Assembly (NCBI GenBank): GCA_023262245.1
Contig: JALRDC010000065.1
Span: forward strand, 1 to 8,920
Length of the DNA: 8,920 bases
Direction: 5' to 3'
Source of the DNA: Flavobacteriaceae bacterium
GTDB lineage: Bacteria; Bacteroidota; Bacteroidia; Flavobacteriales; Flavobacteriaceae
The position numbers and the translations under genes are program-made. Each line of letters starts with the position of its first letter. Positions within the stretch are counted from its first letter, which is position 1. Below are positions 7,401 through 8,920 of the stretch, piece after piece. The notes beneath the pieces were generated by a model. The model worked only from the letters and a program-made list of their open reading frames with translations. It made no database searches and was not told the DNA's origin.

Positions 7401-8859
7401 CGTGGTGGATCTGAGCAATCAAAGTTTTAAATTCAATTCCAGTGAAATGGAAGATATTGCAGAAGGAACAACCGCAGTTTTAAAGGGTAGTTTTTCACAC
7501 TCTAATTTTGCCAATTGGTTTGCTGATTTAGAAATTTCATCTGATAGAATGTTGTTGCTCAATACTTCATTAGAACCCGAATCCCTATTTTTTGGACAGG
7601 GATTTCTAGATGGAATAGTTCGACTGAAGGGGCCAACGAAAAACCTTAAAATATCACTGCAAGGAGCTACAGAGGAAGGAACTTCTATAAAAATTCCTTG
7701 GTCGGAAGATTACGGTCTTACAGATACTTCATTCGTTAGCTTTATAAATAAGAATAATCGTAAAAACTTTGAGAAAGAGGATGAACAAAAAGTATTGAAT
7801 GATATTAAAGGATTAGAATTAGACTTTGAGCTAGATGTCAACAATAAGGCAACTGTTGATATCGTGATTGACCAAGAAACAGGAAGTTACCTAAGTGGAA
7901 GAGGAGCAGGAAACTTGTTAATGGAGATCAACACTAATGGTAAGTTCAACATGTGGGGAGACTTTATCACCTTTGATGGAATTTACAACTTTAAAAATTT
8001 AGGAGTAATCGATAAAAAATTTAATGTCAAACCAGGAGGAACTATTGTTTGGGAAGGAGATCCTATAGGGGCACAAATGGATTTGGAAGCTGTTTATGAT
8101 GTGCCGGGTGGAGCCAATCCAGCATTACTTCTTGATAACCCAAACTTTAACAAAAACATACCCACAGAGGTTTTGATTCGACTCCAAGGTAATTTGTTAA
8201 AACCAGATGACCCTATCTTTGAAATAGGATTTCCAAATACGAGTGGAACTGTTGCTTCGGAAATTAACTATCGATTAGCTGATCCACAACGAAGTCAATT
8301 ACAAGCCATTTCGCTTTTATCTCAAGGTATATTTATTAACGAGGTGAGTGTTTCCATGCAGGGCATTACAAATAATTTATATCAAAAAGCCTCCGATATA
8401 GTAAGTAATTTAATCAGTGAAGAAAACGATAAACTCAAAATTGGTATCGATTATCTTCAAGGAGATAAAAGTGCCTTATTAGATATCGCTACAGAGGACC
8501 GTTTAGGATTTACCTTATCAACACAAATAAGTGATAAGATACTATTAAATGGAAAAATAGGGGTTCCAGTAGGAGGTTTGGAACAAACCTTAATTGTTGG
8601 GAACGTACAAATTGACTTTATACTAAACGAGGAAGGCTCTCTTCGTGCCAAAGTTTTTAATAAAGAAAATGAATTTCGATATATAGGAGACGAATTGGGT
8701 TATACTCAGGGAGTAGGACTGTCTTATGATGTTGATTTTAATACCTTCAAAGAATTGATTCAGAAAATTACGATGGCTAAAAAATTTGATACAAAAAACT
8801 TTATCGGAGGAGGAGGAAATACTAATAAAGAGATGATAAAATTTATCAATAAGAATTAA
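4459..8859 (+). CDS. tamB: TamB-family translocation/assembly module inner-membrane protein (DUF490 domain)
   Basis: This is a very large protein (1466 residues from TTG 4459), typical of Bacteroidota TamB, longer than the roughly 1260 residues of E. coli TamB. It has one N-terminal membrane anchor (about residues 2-20), then a long beta-rich periplasmic body of AsmA/TamB type. A segment around 731-775 (NFYHNRDVDG, then NETWTLNPEDGNN) looks like one conserved in Bacteroidota homologues. The C-terminal TamB/DUF490 domain covers roughly 1100-1450, with GRGAGNLLMEINTNGKF from 1147, MWGDFITFDGIYNF, a PGGTIVWEGDPIGA segment and VLIRLQGNL. Known roles of the family are phospholipid transport across the periplasm and assembly of some outer-membrane proteins with an Omp85 partner (TamA, or TamL in Bacteroidota). 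The start is uncertain: the frame has no ATG or GTG there. TTG 4459 is the first conventional codon, but ATT 4429 or ATC 4426/4435 would keep the Lys-rich KKKYK before the anchor. It is divergent from tsaD. Confidence 0.92.
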   Translation: MILLGSFLLLGIVVLILISTSYVQTRIVKQLTQSFEETTKQEITFEDLKLNWDGTLQFKNFYLEDHHQDTLFFVKKLKTSLLDFQGLKDTIDLDNLSATGVVFNLKKYQGENTHSLKILLEKFKKDSIQKGKSPVKLASLNLNQLTFFYQDENKPNSIPIRVDPVTIEAKNFTFEENVLEVFIEKLEGTVFSPFGNQLKTKGLVHYEPGILKLEEWRLDLEQSFLSGSLELKGKNNTLNDFYNQGDISLKTSSSRFDFTHLFPDSPLQEFPAVNSSFNVHGPLKKINISELELTNPILDFLGSVTLKNIFEKKNFEWEINTDSLKVNTTNLASLNLIPTQIKKYLNSVTEINLKGNTVGVYDQIALAINSNNPWGDLAISGTLGKGILLSNATNKNLSLTADLRAIDLSKWIAKKSQLSTTAHVEFSGDFIDKQNPNLFWKLKDGLIKTPKLKIEGIAIEGRFEERRLRNTFSVHSEPIKLKSDILYDLSKELPQFTLAANVNHWDLNFIGLQLGSGKRIFKGIVLTDLKGKTVDELVGEIKFSSATIENENQTVALNPITIRQKIDGNKTLLEIENTDCISGIAEGQFKTSELQGLFQNTFHQVYPFLPRKEVTPAQKVTFNLKVYKKLLDALYPSFSIAENIALRGTINSDKQRSQLVLDAPLMRYDDIQFQQLHFQVDTKNPLYNTFLHVENVSHKYYKGEDFNLISTKLRDTLFFRSEFKGPETTKTPFAVNFYHNRDVDGTSHFGFKKSTVPIGNETWTLNPEDGNNQKISYDPKVQKTELSKLTATSGFQSINVSGDYLNLNAFRLDLEVKKVQLNNLLPEIPNFKIDGRSSLLAKIIRSSTENSLDVTAAVETLKINDEALGDLNFSTNGNTKHNTYFANLDLIDENQQTLLVNGLWQGLEDPVLNFNLNFDAMDIAFLSPLGKKAINNIRGKVGGEVTLWGPLNEINHQGSLKWTQGGFGIPFLNLNYQLKPSVVDLSNQSFKFNSSEMEDIAEGTTAVLKGSFSHSNFANWFADLEISSDRMLLLNTSLEPESLFFGQGFLDGIVRLKGPTKNLKISLQGATEEGTSIKIPWSEDYGLTDTSFVSFINKNNRKNFEKEDEQKVLNDIKGLELDFELDVNNKATVDIVIDQETGSYLSGRGAGNLLMEINTNGKFNMWGDFITFDGIYNFKNLGVIDKKFNVKPGGTIVWEGDPIGAQMDLEAVYDVPGGANPALLLDNPNFNKNIPTEVLIRLQGNLLKPDDPIFEIGFPNTSGTVASEINYRLADPQRSQLQAISLLSQGIFINEVSVSMQGITNNLYQKASDIVSNLISEENDKLKIGIDYLQGDKSALLDIATEDRLGFTLSTQISDKILLNGKIGVPVGGLEQTLIVGNVQIDFILNEEGSLRAKVFNKENEFRYIGDELGYTQGVGLSYDVDFNTFKELIQKITMAKKFDTKNFIGGGGNTNKEMIKFINKN

Positions 8860-8872
8860 AATTTAACATTTT

Positions 8873-8897
8873 GAAGAATTTTGTAAAATTTCTTTTT
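8873..8897 (+). terminator. Weak A/T-rich hairpin after tamB
   Basis: AATTTT (8877-8882) and AAAATT (8885-8890) pair around GT. The stem can be extended outward with G-U wobbles and one mismatch, and a TCTTTTTC run (8891-8898) follows. It begins 14-18 nt past the tamB TAA, a reasonable place for a terminator. However, the stem is almost all A/T and the apical loop would be cramped, so this could be chance. Apart from this hairpin, nothing else was recognised in the final 61 bases. Confidence 0.25.
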
Positions 8898-8920
8898 CAG
8901 CTAGCCTACTGTAAATTTAA

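Noticed and set aside
1..8920. Search by eye for CRISPR arrays, insertion sequences, tRNAs, tandem repeats, toxin-antitoxin or phage-defence modules
   Set aside because: None was seen. Nearly every base is covered by six recognisable housekeeping or envelope genes, with the largest gap about 60 nt, so there is no room for a hidden accessory system here.

Overview
The window looks like core chromosome of a low-GC Bacteroidota, most likely a member of the Flavobacteriaceae. The evidence is A/T-rich coding with A-rich leaders in place of Shine-Dalgarno sites, a Bacteroidota-style signal peptide ending in AYS-Q, a long Bacteroidota-type TamB, and a perfect match to the Bacteroidota -7 promoter element TAnnTTTG at the one divergent gene junction. 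No mobile element, CRISPR array, tRNA or rRNA was seen.

Layout. Positions 1-221 (+) hold the 3' end of a gene that runs off the left edge, probably a nitronate monooxygenase (2-nitropropane dioxygenase family) flavoenzyme. It converges on a compact four-gene cluster on the minus strand. Read in its own direction the cluster is tsaD (4397-3372), rsmE (3372-2662), an AI-2E/PerM-family membrane protein (2634-1546) and an exported M20-family metallopeptidase (1544-255). The junctions are a 1-nt overlap (TAATG), a 27-nt gap and a 1-nt gap, so one transcript from a promoter just upstream of tsaD is the simplest reading. Divergent from tsaD on the plus strand is a large tamB (about 4429/4459-8859), which fills the right half of the window. 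The last 61 bases hold only a weak A/T hairpin.

Function. TsaD (tRNA t6A37 synthesis) and RsmE (m3U1498 of 16S rRNA) both serve translation fidelity. The next two genes encode envelope proteins: a polytopic inner-membrane protein and a secreted zinc peptidase with a full set of M20 metal ligands. TamB is an inner-membrane-anchored periplasmic protein of the AsmA/TamB lipid-bridge class, and its C-terminal domain normally works with an Omp85-family partner, which is not visible here.

I did not find an undescribed system. The most useful point is the start of tamB: the reading frame has no ATG or GTG at its N-terminus. The upstream in-frame stop is at 4423-4425, and the Lys-rich segment expected before the membrane anchor is kept only if translation starts at a rare ATT/ATC codon, or if an ATG has been lost by mutation or sequencing error. 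The tsaD promoter seems to share the same few dozen bases.
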